NCBI RefSeq assembly: GCF_018070025.1
Contig: NZ_JAGPYQ010000002.1
Span: 1,736,001-1,800,000, forward strand
Length of the DNA stretch: 64,000 nucleotides
Direction: 5' to 3'
Source of the DNA: Streptomyces liliiviolaceus
Lineage (GTDB): Bacteria; Actinomycetota; Actinomycetes; Streptomycetales; Streptomycetaceae
Shown here: positions 52,469 through 61,033 of the stretch, piece after piece
Layout: each line of letters starts with the position of its first letter
Numbering within the stretch: position 1 is the stretch's first letter
Notes under the pieces: model-generated
Databases searched by the model: none
What the model was told of the DNA's origin: nothing
What the model saw: only the letters and a program-made list of their open reading frames with translations
Position numbers and translations under genes: made by a program

Positions 52469-53389
52469 TCACTCCGGCCCGTAGCGCTGCTCCATCGTGG
52501 TCCGCAGCATCTCCAGGGAGTCACGTGGTGTCAGGGCCTCGTCGGCCAGCCGGTCGAGCGTGAGCCGGTATTCCTCGGTCTCGTCGCGGTCCTCAAGGAA
52601 GTGCGCGCTTCTGATGTGTTCCAGGTAGACGACGTCCGGCAGGTCGAGTCCGCCGAACCGCAGATATGTGATCGGTATGGCGGGCGCCGAGGCGTTCGTG
52701 ACGTCCAGGGGCACGGTCTGCAGGACCACATGGGGCTTTTGAGCCATGTCGATGAGGTGGGCGAGCTGCTCGCGCATGGCCGCCCGGCTGCCCAGTACCC
52801 GCAGCAGGACGGACTCGTCGATGATGGCCCACAGCTGCGGGGCGTCCTCGCGGTGCAGCAACTGGGCGCGGCGCATCCGCAGTTCGACCCTGCGGTGCAC
52901 CTCGGCTGCCGGTGCGTTCGGCAGGCCCCGCTCCACCACGGCCCGGGTGTACGCCGACGTCTGCAGCAGGCCGGGCACGTACTGGATCTCGAAGGTCCGG
53001 ATGGCGGCGGCCGCCTCCTGGAGGCCGACCAGCCGCTCGAACCATTCGGGCATGAGGCGCTTGTCGTAACGCTGCCACCAGCCCGGTTCACCGGCCCGGT
53101 GCAGCAGCTTGAGGAGCACCGAGGCTTCGTACTCATCGGTGCCGTACAGCCGCAGCAGGGCGCGTACGTCGGTCTCGGTCGGTGGTTTGCGGCCCTTGCC
53201 CGACTCGATGCGTGAGAGCTTCGCCCCGCTGAAGCCCAGGGAGCGCGCGGCCTGGTCCTGAGCGAGGCCGGCGTCCTCCCGGAATCCCGAGAGCTGGACG
53301 CCGACCAGCATCTTCAGCAGGGTCGGAGCCGGCTCCGAACGCTCCAGATAGGATTCGAGCCGTGCGACGCGCGGCGACTCGGTGACCAT
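52469..53389 (-). CDS. XRE-family HTH regulator with DUF5753 domain
   Basis: 306 aa from ATG 53389 (GGGGGAG 6 nt upstream). HTH about 36-80 (AGLAQDQAARSLGFSGAKLS), DUF5753 about 110-290 (IRTFEIQYVPGLLQTSAYTR). Members pair with DUF397 proteins as regulator/partner sets resembling toxin-antitoxin pairs and affect development and antibiotic production. The partner gene lies 108 bp upstream. Confidence 0.88.
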   Translation of the reverse strand: MVTESPRVARLESYLERSEPAPTLLKMLVGVQLSGFREDAGLAQDQAARSLGFSGAKLSRIESGKGRKPPTETDVRALLRLYGTDEYEASVLLKLLHRAGEPGWWQRYDKRLMPEWFERLVGLQEAAAAIRTFEIQYVPGLLQTSAYTRAVVERGLPNAPAAEVHRRVELRMRRAQLLHREDAPQLWAIIDESVLLRVLGSRAAMREQLAHLIDMAQKPHVVLQTVPLDVTNASAPAIPITYLRFGGLDLPDVVYLEHIRSAHFLEDRDETEEYRLTLDRLADEALTPRDSLEMLRTTMEQRYGPE

Positions 53390-53497
53390 CTTCGGCTCCC
53401 CCGCAATCCGGCACAAGGACGGCAACAGTATCGCACCGGACCGCCCGGCATCCCATCCCCCTTCAGGTTTCGGGTAGTTGGGCCGGTGACCGGCGGC

Positions 53498-53725
53498 TCA
53501 CAGCAGATGGTCGAACTCGCCGTCCTTGGCTCCCGCCAGGAAAGCCGCCAGCTCCGCGGACGTGTAGACGAGCGCGGGCCCCTCGGGATCACGGGAGTTG
53601 CGCACGGCGATGCCCCCGTCGATCCGGGCGACCTCGACGCAGTTTCCCTCGGCATTGCTGTGGCGGCTCTTGGTCCAGCTGACGTCCAGCGCGCTGGCCC
53701 GTATCCCGTTCTCCACCTGTGGCAC
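53498..53725 (-). CDS. DUF397 domain protein, partner of the XRE regulator
   Basis: 75 aa from GTG 53725 with a clear AAGGAG 6 nt upstream. Typical DUF397 motifs: WTKSRHSNAEGNCVEVA, IAVRNSRDPEGPALVYTSAE and a C-terminal FLAGAKDGEFDHLL. Small soluble protein that is thought to bind its neighbouring XRE/DUF5753 protein. A 20-bp palindrome lies about 100 bp upstream. Confidence 0.9.
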   Translation of the reverse strand: MPQVENGIRASALDVSWTKSRHSNAEGNCVEVARIDGGIAVRNSRDPEGPALVYTSAELAAFLAGAKDGEFDHLL

Positions 53726-53822
53726 CGCATCTCCTTGCTGTTCCCGTTGTCGCCCCGCGCCGAATCGAGCCGGTGGCCCGGCGGCCCTCGACCAAGCGTC
53801 TTCGGCCAAACTTCACGCAATT

Positions 53823-53862
53823 TCGCGTGCAATTGCACGCGACCGTGTTCAGTGTGGATAAT
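53823..53862. promoter_or_regulatory. 20-bp perfect palindrome with rightward promoter
   Basis: TCGCGTGCAATTGCACGCGA (53823-53842) is fully palindromic, with another half-site (CACGC...GCGTG) overlapping on its left. TTGCAC (53833-53838), 18 bp, GATAAT (53857-53862) makes a rightward promoter whose -35 is inside the palindrome. Probably the binding site of the XRE protein, controlling DUF397/XRE leftward and the HEAT-like gene rightward. The remainder of the 443-bp gap 53726-54168 shows no convincing gene. Confidence 0.65.
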
Positions 53863-54168
53863 AACTGCAGCGCCGACAACCCCAGCCAGGACATTGAGTC
53901 CTGACGTCACATCAGGGAGATGACGTGTTGTCACCCGCGCGTCCAGAGCCCTCGTCGCTGCGGCCGACCGCAGCAACGGCAGGAGGCCTGGGCAGGTTCA
54001 CCGGACTTCCGGCGCGACCGCCTCTGATGGCCGGCGGGGCAGTCGTATCGGCAGTCGCATCCCTGCGTGAACACCCGGGGCGCGGTACGTCCCTCCGGAC
54101 CCCCGCTCCGGACGGATGCGCCGCTCTCGCCATCGGACCGATACGACACGCCGGAAAGGCCTTACGCC

Positions 54169-54723
54169 ATGCATAGCGTTCCGCCGCAGCAGCCGAGGAC
54201 CGGGCAGCGAGGGCACGAGCCGGCCCGGACAGGAAAGGCGCCGACCACACCGCTCACCGCCATGGGCCACATCCCGTGGAGCGAGATGCGGGACTCCACG
54301 GGCTCGGCGACCGCCATCCCCCTGCTCCTCAGCAATGTCGCATGGGGCGACGCGGAGACCGCCGCGACGGCCCTCAAGGAACTGCGCGAACGCGTCTGCC
54401 AGTACGGCTTCGTCGTGGAGCAGGCGACCGCCGCCACGGTCCCCTTCCTCTGGGAGCTCGCGCAGCTGCCCCAGGTGACGTGCCGGGCATCGATCCTGCA
54501 CCTGCTCAAGAACATCGCCGACACCCGGCAGTGGGAGAGCATCGCGGACGCCTATCCGAAGCTGCTCAACCACCGCGAGAACCCCGCCGTGTGGGAGCGT
54601 GCGGCGAGGGAGGCCGTCCATGCCCATCAGGACGCGCTCGACGTGCTGGAGTCGGAGGACGACACGGAGATCGCGCACGCCACGACGGAACTCGCGCGCA
54701 CACTGGGCAGACAGCCCTGCTGA
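54169..54723 (+). CDS. HEAT-like repeat protein
   Basis: 184 aa from ATG 54169 (GGAAAGG upstream). All-helical, with PWSEMRDSTGSATAIPLLLS, then ATAATVPFLWELAQLPQVTC. This matches the HEAT-repeat group often encoded as accessory or immunity-like proteins. No catalytic residues. Divergent from the DUF397/XRE pair across the palindrome. Confidence 0.65.
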   Translation: MHSVPPQQPRTGQRGHEPARTGKAPTTPLTAMGHIPWSEMRDSTGSATAIPLLLSNVAWGDAETAATALKELRERVCQYGFVVEQATAATVPFLWELAQLPQVTCRASILHLLKNIADTRQWESIADAYPKLLNHRENPAVWERAAREAVHAHQDALDVLESEDDTEIAHATTELARTLGRQPC

Positions 54724-54743
54724 GCGCGCGTCCGGCGGTCCGG

Positions 54744-55103
54744 TCAGGTGTACTTCCGGGCCGCCTCGCGCCGCTGCCGCTTGCCCAGCGGGGCCTGTGA
54801 GAGATCCTCGGCGGTGGACCGCAGGTTCTTGAAGCCGTAGCCGCGTGCCGTCAGCCAGGCCTCGGCCGCCGTCTCGGCGCGTTCGGTCGCGTCGAGGATG
54901 TCCTCCTCCGCTTCCCCCGTGTCCGCGAAGCGGAAGGTGAAGGCGGACCGTGCGGCGATGTCGTAGCTCAGATGCCCTTCCGGGGTGAAGGCCGCGCGCA
55001 GCACGTCGTGCTCGGCGGCGTCGGCCAGCAGGGCGGCCCGCTGATCGGCACCGAGCCCGTCGAAGACGCCTCGGACGGTGATGCGGAAGGTACGCGTACT
55101 CAT
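54744..55103 (-). CDS. DUF6204 family protein
   Basis: 119 aa; opens STRTFRITVRGVFDGLGADQ, contains YDIAARSAFTFRF and GYGFKNLRSTAEDLSQ, features of the DUF6204 family. Alpha/beta, soluble. Function unknown. Separated by 20 bp from the convergent HEAT-like gene. Confidence 0.72.
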   Translation of the reverse strand: MSTRTFRITVRGVFDGLGADQRAALLADAAEHDVLRAAFTPEGHLSYDIAARSAFTFRFADTGEAEEDILDATERAETAAEAWLTARGYGFKNLRSTAEDLSQAPLGKRQRREAARKYT

Positions 55104-55173
55104 CGGGCGACCTTAACGAGCCGGATGGGCGGCGCTCCACCGTATTTCCGAGCGCGCGCCCAGGTCCGCGGTC

Positions 55174-55620
55174 TCAGGAGGCCTCCACGGCCGCCTTGAT
55201 GCGCTGTCCGAAAGCAGGGGCGTCCTTGCGGGCCGCACCGCCCGCGACAGGCAGCAGCAATTTGCCGATGCCGTGGCCCTCCAGCACGTTGAAGATCCGG
55301 ACGCGGGTTCCGCCGCTCGGCGTCGGCTCCAGGTCGTACCCTCCGTCGGCCGCGGTGATCAGGTTCTTGGACCGCTCGCTCCAGCGGATCCTGCTCGGGG
55401 AGACGAGTTCGGTGATCTCGAACTCGCGGCCCGTCGTCATGCCGGCGTCCTTCACCGTGCTGCGGAAGACCGTGCCGACGGCCGTCGGCCCGTCCGGAGT
55501 CTTCTCGATCTTCTGTACACGGGGGCTGAACTCGGGGTCGTTGGTGCCGTCGGCGAGGAAGGCGAAGACCTCGTCGATCGGGCGGTCGATGTCGACAGTG
55601 GCCTCGAACTGGGTACCCAT
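55174..55620 (-). CDS. SRPBCC (START-like) family protein
   Basis: 148 aa from ATG 55620, with GGGAGAG upstream. Begins TQFEATVDIDRPIDEVFAFL, the polyketide-cyclase/Aha1-like opening, and ends with a long C-terminal helix. Helix-grip fold that binds small hydrophobic ligands; no specific substrate visible. Same strand as DUF6204, 70 bp apart. Confidence 0.85.
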   Translation of the reverse strand: MGTQFEATVDIDRPIDEVFAFLADGTNDPEFSPRVQKIEKTPDGPTAVGTVFRSTVKDAGMTTGREFEITELVSPSRIRWSERSKNLITAADGGYDLEPTPSGGTRVRIFNVLEGHGIGKLLLPVAGGAARKDAPAFGQRIKAAVEAS

Positions 55621-55777
55621 GGGCTCTCCCGGGGATGGCGGTGGCCGGCGGTGGACGGTCGGGCGCTGCCGAGGCCGCGGGTCCACACGTCAGAACAGGC
55701 GGCTCAACCATACGCCGCCGCGCCGGGACCCGCAGGCCCAACGGGACAGGCCGCAGACGCGACAGAACAGGCATGTC

Positions 55778-55849
55778 CTTGTCATTTCTCTGGACAGCCG
55801 CCGTACGCCGTGCTGTGATGCCGCAAGCCTACTTTCCAACGTTGTACAG
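55778..55849 (+). promoter_or_regulatory. Promoter-operator module, copy 2 (GH127 gene)
   Basis: CTTGTCAT (55778-55785), TGGACA (-35, 55791-55796), 17-bp spacer, TGTGAT (-10, 55814-55819), then CTTTCCAACGTTGTACAG (55832-55849), identical over 18 bp to the site before the GH2-AbfB gene. The box CGTGCTGT(C/G)ATGCC around the -10 is also shared. Lies 90 bp upstream of the ATG. Confidence 0.72.
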
Positions 55850-55939
55850 CCTCTGTTCCGCCGCTCACGGCCGACGTCCGAACGTCCTCCACGGCAGCCG
55901 TCGGTGGCACCTTCCTCTCCCCCAACAGGAAGCAGTGAC

Positions 55940-58360
55940 ATGCCGATCAACAGACGCCACCTGCTGCGCACCGGCACCCTCGCGCTCGGTGCGGGCACAC
56001 CCCTGATGAACACCGGACTCGCCGCCGCCACATCCCGGGTGGCCGCAGCCGAAGCCGGGGCCGGGGCCGCCGACAGCGTGGCCGCCGACGCCTTCCTCCG
56101 GCTGAAACCGGGCAGCATCGTCCCGCGCGGCTGGCTCGCCGGTCAGCTGCGGCTCCAGCTCGACGGACTCTGCGGCCGTCTCACCGAGAAGTCCCACTTC
56201 CTGGACTTCGCCACGAGCGGCTGGGTCCACCCCGAGAACAGCGCCTGGGAGGAACTGCCGTACTGGCTGCGCGGTTACGTGCCGCTGGCCGTCGCCACCC
56301 GCGACACCGCCGCGCTGGACCGGGCGCGGCGCTGGATCGACGCGATTCTCACGACCCAGCAGAGCGACGGCTTCTTCGGGCCGCGCGCACTGCGGACCGC
56401 ACTCAACGGCGGACCCGACTTCTGGCCCTTCCTCCCGCTGCTGCAAGCACTGCGCACCTTCGAGGAGTTCACCGGCGACACCCGTGTCGTGCCCTTCCTC
56501 ACCCGGTTCCTGCGGTACATGAACACGCAGGGCAAGGGCGCCTTCGACACCAGTTGGGTGTCGCAGCGGTGGGGCGACTGCATGGGCATCGCCCTGTGGC
56601 TGTACCGCCGGACGCCCGAGCCCTTCCTCCTCGACCTGGTCGACAAGATGCACACCTGGGGTGCCGACTGGACCGGCGCGCTGCCGAACGCCCACAACGT
56701 CAACATCGCGCAGGGCTTCCGCGAGCCGGCCCAGTACGCGCAGCGCTCCGGCTCGGCGGAGCACACCCGCGCCAGCTATCGCACGTACACGGAACTCCTC
56801 GCGGCGCACGGCCAGTTCGCCGGTGGGGGCTTCGCGGGCGACGAGAACATCCGGCCCGGTTTCGGTGATCCGCGGCAGGGCTTCGAGACCTGCGGTGTCG
56901 TCGAGTTCATGGCCAGCCACGAACTGCTCACGCGGGTCACCGGCGATCCGCTCTGGGCCGACCGGTGCGAGGAGCTGGCCTTCAACATGCTGCCCGCGTC
57001 CCTGGACCCGGACGGCAAGGGCGTGCACTACGTGACCAGCGCCAACAGCGTCGACCTGGACAACTCCCGCAAGACGCAGGGGCAGTTCCAGAACGGCTTC
57101 GCCATGCAGTCCTTCCAGCCCGGCATCGACCAGTACCGCTGCTGCCCGCACAACTACGGCATGGGCTGGCCCTACTTCGCCGAGGAACTCTGGCTCGGCA
57201 CACCGGACGGCGGCCTCGCCGCGGCCATGTACGCGGCCTGCCAGGTCACGACGGAGGTGGCCGGGGGCACCTCCGTCACCGTCACCGAGACCACCGACTA
57301 CCCGTTCGGCGAGACGGTCGACTTCGTCGTCTCCACACCGCGTTCCGTCAGCTTCCCGCTGCTGCTGCGGATACCCGGCTGGTGCGCGGCGCCCCGGCTC
57401 CAGATCAACGGGCAGAGCGTGCCGGCACGGAGCGGACCGGCCTTCGTACGCGTGGACCGCACCTGGGCCGACGGCGACCGGGTCTCCCTGCGTCTGCCGC
57501 AGAGCACGACCGTGCACACCTGGCCCGGAAACCGCGACTCGGTCAGCGTGAGCCACGGTCCGCTCACCTACGCGCTGCGCATCGGCGAGCGATACGTCCG
57601 CTACGGCGGCGACACGACCTTCCCCGAGTACGAGGTCCATGCCACGACCCCCTGGAACTACGGGCTCGTGCCCGGCGGGAACCTGGTGGTGCGCCGTGCC
57701 TCGGGGCCGGTCGCCGCCAACCCGTTCACCCAGTCGGCCACCCCCATCTCCATCACCGCCGACGCACGCCGTGTCCCCGAGTGGATCGCCGACGACGAGC
57801 ACGTGGTGGCTCCGCTGCAGCAGAGCCCGGCCCGGTCCGCGGGTGCGGTGGAGCAGGTCACGCTGATCCCCATGGGCGCGGCCCGGCTCCGTATCGCGTC
57901 CTTTCCGACCGCCTCCCCCGACGGCACGCCCTGGCAGCCCGAGGCCCCGTACCGGCGGATCCGTAACAAGCACAGCGGGAAGGTGCTCGCCGTGGACGGG
58001 ATGTCCACCGAGAACAGCGCGCACGTGGTGCAGTTCGACAACTCGGGGACCGGGGACCATGCCTGGCAGGTCGTGGGCCGCGGCGACGGGTGGTCCCTGA
58101 TCCGCAACGGGCACAGCGGGAAGGTCCTGGGCGTCGACCTCATGTCGACGCAGAACAGCGCGCACGTCGTCCAGTTCGAGGACAACGGCACCGACGACCA
58201 CCTGTGGCAGTTCGTCGACGCCGGCAGCGGCTGGTTCCTGATCCGCAACAAGCACAGCGGGAAGGTCCTGGGCGTCGACGGCATGTCCACCCAGAACAGC
58301 GCCCATGTCGTCCAATTCGAGGACAACGGCACCGACGACCACCTGTGGCAGTTCGTCTGA
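55940..58360 (+). CDS. Secreted GH127 beta-L-arabinofuranosidase with ricin-type lectin domain
   Basis: 806 aa; AGGAAG before ATG. Tat-like signal NRRHLLRTGTLALG. The GH127 (alpha/alpha)6 barrel has the Zn/Cys site: Glu316 and Cys318 (GFETCG), Cys401-Cys402 (CCPHNYGMGW), Cys402 corresponding to the catalytic Cys region of HypBA1. Residues about 674-806 are three ricin-B/trefoil repeats (IRNKHSGKVLxVDxMSTxNS). It probably releases beta-L-arabinofuranose from plant glycoproteins or arabinan-like chains and is lectin-anchored to substrate. Followed by a strong terminator. Confidence 0.88.
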   Translation: MPINRRHLLRTGTLALGAGTPLMNTGLAAATSRVAAAEAGAGAADSVAADAFLRLKPGSIVPRGWLAGQLRLQLDGLCGRLTEKSHFLDFATSGWVHPENSAWEELPYWLRGYVPLAVATRDTAALDRARRWIDAILTTQQSDGFFGPRALRTALNGGPDFWPFLPLLQALRTFEEFTGDTRVVPFLTRFLRYMNTQGKGAFDTSWVSQRWGDCMGIALWLYRRTPEPFLLDLVDKMHTWGADWTGALPNAHNVNIAQGFREPAQYAQRSGSAEHTRASYRTYTELLAAHGQFAGGGFAGDENIRPGFGDPRQGFETCGVVEFMASHELLTRVTGDPLWADRCEELAFNMLPASLDPDGKGVHYVTSANSVDLDNSRKTQGQFQNGFAMQSFQPGIDQYRCCPHNYGMGWPYFAEELWLGTPDGGLAAAMYAACQVTTEVAGGTSVTVTETTDYPFGETVDFVVSTPRSVSFPLLLRIPGWCAAPRLQINGQSVPARSGPAFVRVDRTWADGDRVSLRLPQSTTVHTWPGNRDSVSVSHGPLTYALRIGERYVRYGGDTTFPEYEVHATTPWNYGLVPGGNLVVRRASGPVAANPFTQSATPISITADARRVPEWIADDEHVVAPLQQSPARSAGAVEQVTLIPMGAARLRIASFPTASPDGTPWQPEAPYRRIRNKHSGKVLAVDGMSTENSAHVVQFDNSGTGDHAWQVVGRGDGWSLIRNGHSGKVLGVDLMSTQNSAHVVQFEDNGTDDHLWQFVDAGSGWFLIRNKHSGKVLGVDGMSTQNSAHVVQFEDNGTDDHLWQFV

Positions 58361-58377
58361 GCGGCACCCCGCCGATT

Positions 58378-58405
58378 CCGAGCGGTTCGAACGAGAACCG
58401 CTCGG
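58378..58405 (+). terminator. Terminator after the GH127 gene
   Basis: CCGAGCGGTTC, loop GAACGA, GAACCGCTCGG: 11 perfect base pairs, 17 nt after the stop. Confidence 0.8.
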
Positions 58406-58442
58406 CTCCGCGCGCCGTCTTGATGGTCGAGGCGGAACTGGG

Positions 58443-58458
58443 ACGAGAGATGACTCGT
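58443..58458. promoter_or_regulatory. Small dyad upstream of the TTA-lipoprotein
   Basis: ACGAG-N6-CTCGT, perfect 5-bp arms, 44 bp before the start. Candidate operator only. Confidence 0.3.
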
Positions 58459-58501
58459 GGGGCCGCTGAGGCACAAGTGTGTTCACAGGAAAGGCTGTTG
58501 A

Positions 58502-59131
58502 GTGGTGTTAGTGGATCAGAGGACGAGACGGATCAGCTCGATCGCGGGAGCGACGCTGGCGGCGGTCGTGGCTCTCGGAGGATGTTCGGGCGACTCGGAC
58601 TCCGACTCTAAGAAGAAGTCGAACGCGAGCGCCTCGCCCGCGGCCGACGAGAAGAAGCCCGACTCGGACGCCTCGGCGTCGTCGCCGGCCTCGGCCGCCG
58701 ACCAGTCCACCCCCGAGGGAGCTGTCGCCGCGTGGGTCACCGCGGTCATCAAGCAGCAGCCCAAGGAGGCCTGCCTGGTGATGGCGGAACCGGCCGAGGG
58801 CTCGAAGCCCGCCAAGGTCGGCAGTGAGGAGACCTGCGGCGACGACGCGCCCGACCGGAAGCAGATCGACTCGACCGTCGAGCAGCTCGGTGAGTCGTTC
58901 ACACCGGAGCCGCCCTCCGCGGACCCGAAGGTGGAGGTCGCCAAGGCCGAGGCCACCGGCGACACCGTCGAGTACCCCGCCGACAAGATCACCGTCGACG
59001 GACAGACCCTCGAAAAGATCATCCTGTCCCACTCCACCGGAGTGACGGCGGACCAGCTGGACATCAAGGTCCACTCGGGCAGGATCGAAGACTCCTGGTA
59101 CGTGACGAATCTCGACTTCGACATCGGCTAG
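58502..59131 (+). CDS. Small secreted lipoprotein with a TTA codon at position 3
   Basis: 209 aa from GTG 58502 (AGGAAAGG 7 nt upstream). Signal with lipobox LGGC, a Ser/Asp/Lys-rich linker, then a compact domain (STPEGAVAAWVTAVIKQQPK). GTG at 58502 and 58505 both precede TTA (58508-58510). A GTG at 58511 avoids it, but its ribosome site would be about 16 nt away, so bldA dependence is likely. Function unknown. Confidence 0.7.
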   Translation: MVLVDQRTRRISSIAGATLAAVVALGGCSGDSDSDSKKKSNASASPAADEKKPDSDASASSPASAADQSTPEGAVAAWVTAVIKQQPKEACLVMAEPAEGSKPAKVGSEETCGDDAPDRKQIDSTVEQLGESFTPEPPSADPKVEVAKAEATGDTVEYPADKITVDGQTLEKIILSHSTGVTADQLDIKVHSGRIEDSWYVTNLDFDIG

Positions 59132-59339
59132 GACCCGTCGGGCCGACCGTGTGCCCGCCTCTGCCCGCGCCCCTCATGGCGGGCGTGAGGCGGGCATGTC
59201 CGACGTCTGCGAGGCCCCGCGCCTGCGGGCGTGCAGCCGGGGCGCGCGGCGGATTCCGTGATGGCCGGTCCACGACTACGCGATGGCCGATGCGGGAAGG
59301 TCGCTTCTGGAGAACTGCCCTTCGAAGAAGGAGCACAGG

Positions 59340-60365
59340 ATGCACAACCGGCCCGAAGACATCCCGGCGCAGCCCGAACCGCAGGCATCGCCTCCCCCCG
59401 GCTCCACGGCTGCGACCGACTCCGGCACGGCGCCCGGTTCCACCGCCCCACCCGGCCCTGCTGCTCCGCCGGCGGACCAGGTCGCACCCGCAGCGCAGAC
59501 GGACACGCAGACACAAACACAGGCACCGGTCCAGGCGCAGACACACCAGTCGCAGGCGCAACACCCGCCGTCCTCGCCACCCTCACCGCCCAGACCCGAG
59601 CCGCCGATGGTGCCGTACCAGAGCACACAGCCGACGAGCGGCTACGGCTACGGGCCGCCTCCCGCCTTTCCTCCGGGCCGGCAGTACCCGTACGGGCCAC
59701 CGCCGGGGTCTCCCCCGCCGTCCGGCGGCAAGGGCACCGCGGGGCGCGCGGTGCTGTGGGCCGCGGTGGGCGCGGTGGCCGCCTCGGCCCTGTGGGCCGG
59801 CGGGCTCTTCCTCTTCGGTCCGCTCGGCGACGACCCGGATCTGGCGGGATACCGGGCCAGGGCCAACCTCTGCTCCTCGGTCGACTACGACTCGCTCAAG
59901 ACCGAGTACCCCGAGGACGGCAGCGCGCCCACGCACAACGCGCTGAAGCACAAGGCCCTCGATCAGAGCTACTGCAGCATCTCGCTGAAGAAATCCTCGA
60001 CGTCCTCCTATTCGGACGCGTATCTCTCCGTACAGATGGATCTCCACAAGGAGACCGACCCGTCCGCCGAGTTCACCGCTCTGTGGTCCGAGTACGGCCA
60101 GCGGTACGACGACTACGAGGTGGCGAAGGTGTCCGGCTTCGGTGACGAGGCCTATCTGGTGACCGAGGACACCACGACCGGGTCGGGGGTCGGCGGCAGC
60201 CGGGCGGTGATTCTCGCGGTGCGCGACGGCTGGATGACGTACCAGATGAGTTGGAACGTCTACACGACCTCCTACGAGACGACCTCACCGCCCGAGATAG
60301 ACGAGGTCTCACGATGGGTGAAGTCCGACACCCGGTCGACCCTGGAGAACCTGCGGTCCGAGTGA
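59340..60365 (+). CDS. Proline-rich single-pass membrane protein
   Basis: 341 aa from ATG 59340 (AAGGAG 6 nt upstream). Cytoplasmic tail of about 135 residues, very rich in Pro, Gln, Thr (QTDTQTQTQAPVQAQTHQSQ), one TM helix about 138-160 (AVLWAAVGAVAASALWAGGL), then an extracytoplasmic domain of about 180 residues with two Cys (LCSSVDY, SYCSISL). Common Streptomyces design of unknown role. Follows the lipoprotein gene on the same strand by 208 bp. Confidence 0.75.
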   Translation: MHNRPEDIPAQPEPQASPPPGSTAATDSGTAPGSTAPPGPAAPPADQVAPAAQTDTQTQTQAPVQAQTHQSQAQHPPSSPPSPPRPEPPMVPYQSTQPTSGYGYGPPPAFPPGRQYPYGPPPGSPPPSGGKGTAGRAVLWAAVGAVAASALWAGGLFLFGPLGDDPDLAGYRARANLCSSVDYDSLKTEYPEDGSAPTHNALKHKALDQSYCSISLKKSSTSSYSDAYLSVQMDLHKETDPSAEFTALWSEYGQRYDDYEVAKVSGFGDEAYLVTEDTTTGSGVGGSRAVILAVRDGWMTYQMSWNVYTTSYETTSPPEIDEVSRWVKSDTRSTLENLRSE

Positions 60366-60423
60366 CCGCATTGCGTGCGGCCGCCCAAGCGCCGAACCAC
60401 AGCCCGCGGGGCCCGGTGACTGA

Positions 60424-60903
60424 CTACTGAACCGCGCCTCCGGGATCCGGTACGCCCGCGGACGGCATCCGAAGCGTGGGCGGGTCGCCCCGAGGCGCCT
60501 CCAGCGCGGCGCGCAGGGAGTCTACGGGGCCGCGGCCGATACGCAACGCGAGTTCCCCTTCGAGCGCCGCCAGGACGGAGACGGCTTCGAGGTGCGCCGC
60601 CGCGCCCTCGCCGGTGCGGCGGATCAGCCGCCGGCGGGCGGAGGACGGATCGGGGACCTGTTCGAGCAGTCCCATACCGATGAGGCTGTGCACGGCCTGA
60701 TGCGCGGTCTGCCGGGTGACACCCATGCGCCGGGCCAGCTCGGAGACCGTGGTGCCCTTCTCGTCCAGCGCGGCGAACAGCTGCGCCTGGGTCGGAGAGA
60801 TGGGCGCCATTCCCGCCTGCTCCAACGTCGCCACCAGCGCCTCGTCGAACCAGCGGCGGGCGTCGAGGAGCAGCTGCGGGAGGGGAGTGCCGACGGACTT
60901 CAT
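60424..60903 (-). CDS. MarR-family transcriptional regulator
   Basis: 159 aa; GAGGAA 3-7 nt before ATG. Winged HTH TTVSELARRMGVTRQTAHQA, wing SSARRRLIRRTGEG. Divergent from queD, with a 33-bp operator in the gap, so it is the expected repressor of the flavonol operon, released by flavonol or a phenolic product (inference). Confidence 0.86.
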   Translation of the reverse strand: MKSVGTPLPQLLLDARRWFDEALVATLEQAGMAPISPTQAQLFAALDEKGTTVSELARRMGVTRQTAHQAVHSLIGMGLLEQVPDPSSARRRLIRRTGEGAAAHLEAVSVLAALEGELALRIGRGPVDSLRAALEAPRGDPPTLRMPSAGVPDPGGAVQ

Positions 60904-60964
60904 GGGTTCCTCAAGAAAGACGCACAGGGGGTCCGAGCTTAGGTCGGGGGATTGTCACGCAGCC

Positions 60965-60997
60965 AATCCCTATGTCAGGCTACCTGACATAGGGATT
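60965..60997. promoter_or_regulatory. MarR operator, 15-bp perfect arms
   Basis: AATCCCTATGTCAGG (60965-60979), spacer CTA, CCTGACATAGGGATT (60983-60997). Centred between the MarR and queD starts, 37 bp from the queD ATG. Length and symmetry suit a MarR dimer or two stacked dimers. Confidence 0.85.
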
Positions 60998-61033
60998 CGA
61001 CCGTGTCCTCCGCGAGCCACCCCGGGAGAGAAC

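Noticed and set aside
53925..54176. Possible 83-aa gene with GGGAG before GTG 53925
   Set aside because: Third-position GC is well below that of neighbours, no recognisable domain, and it overlaps the HEAT-like start. It remains possible but unsupported.
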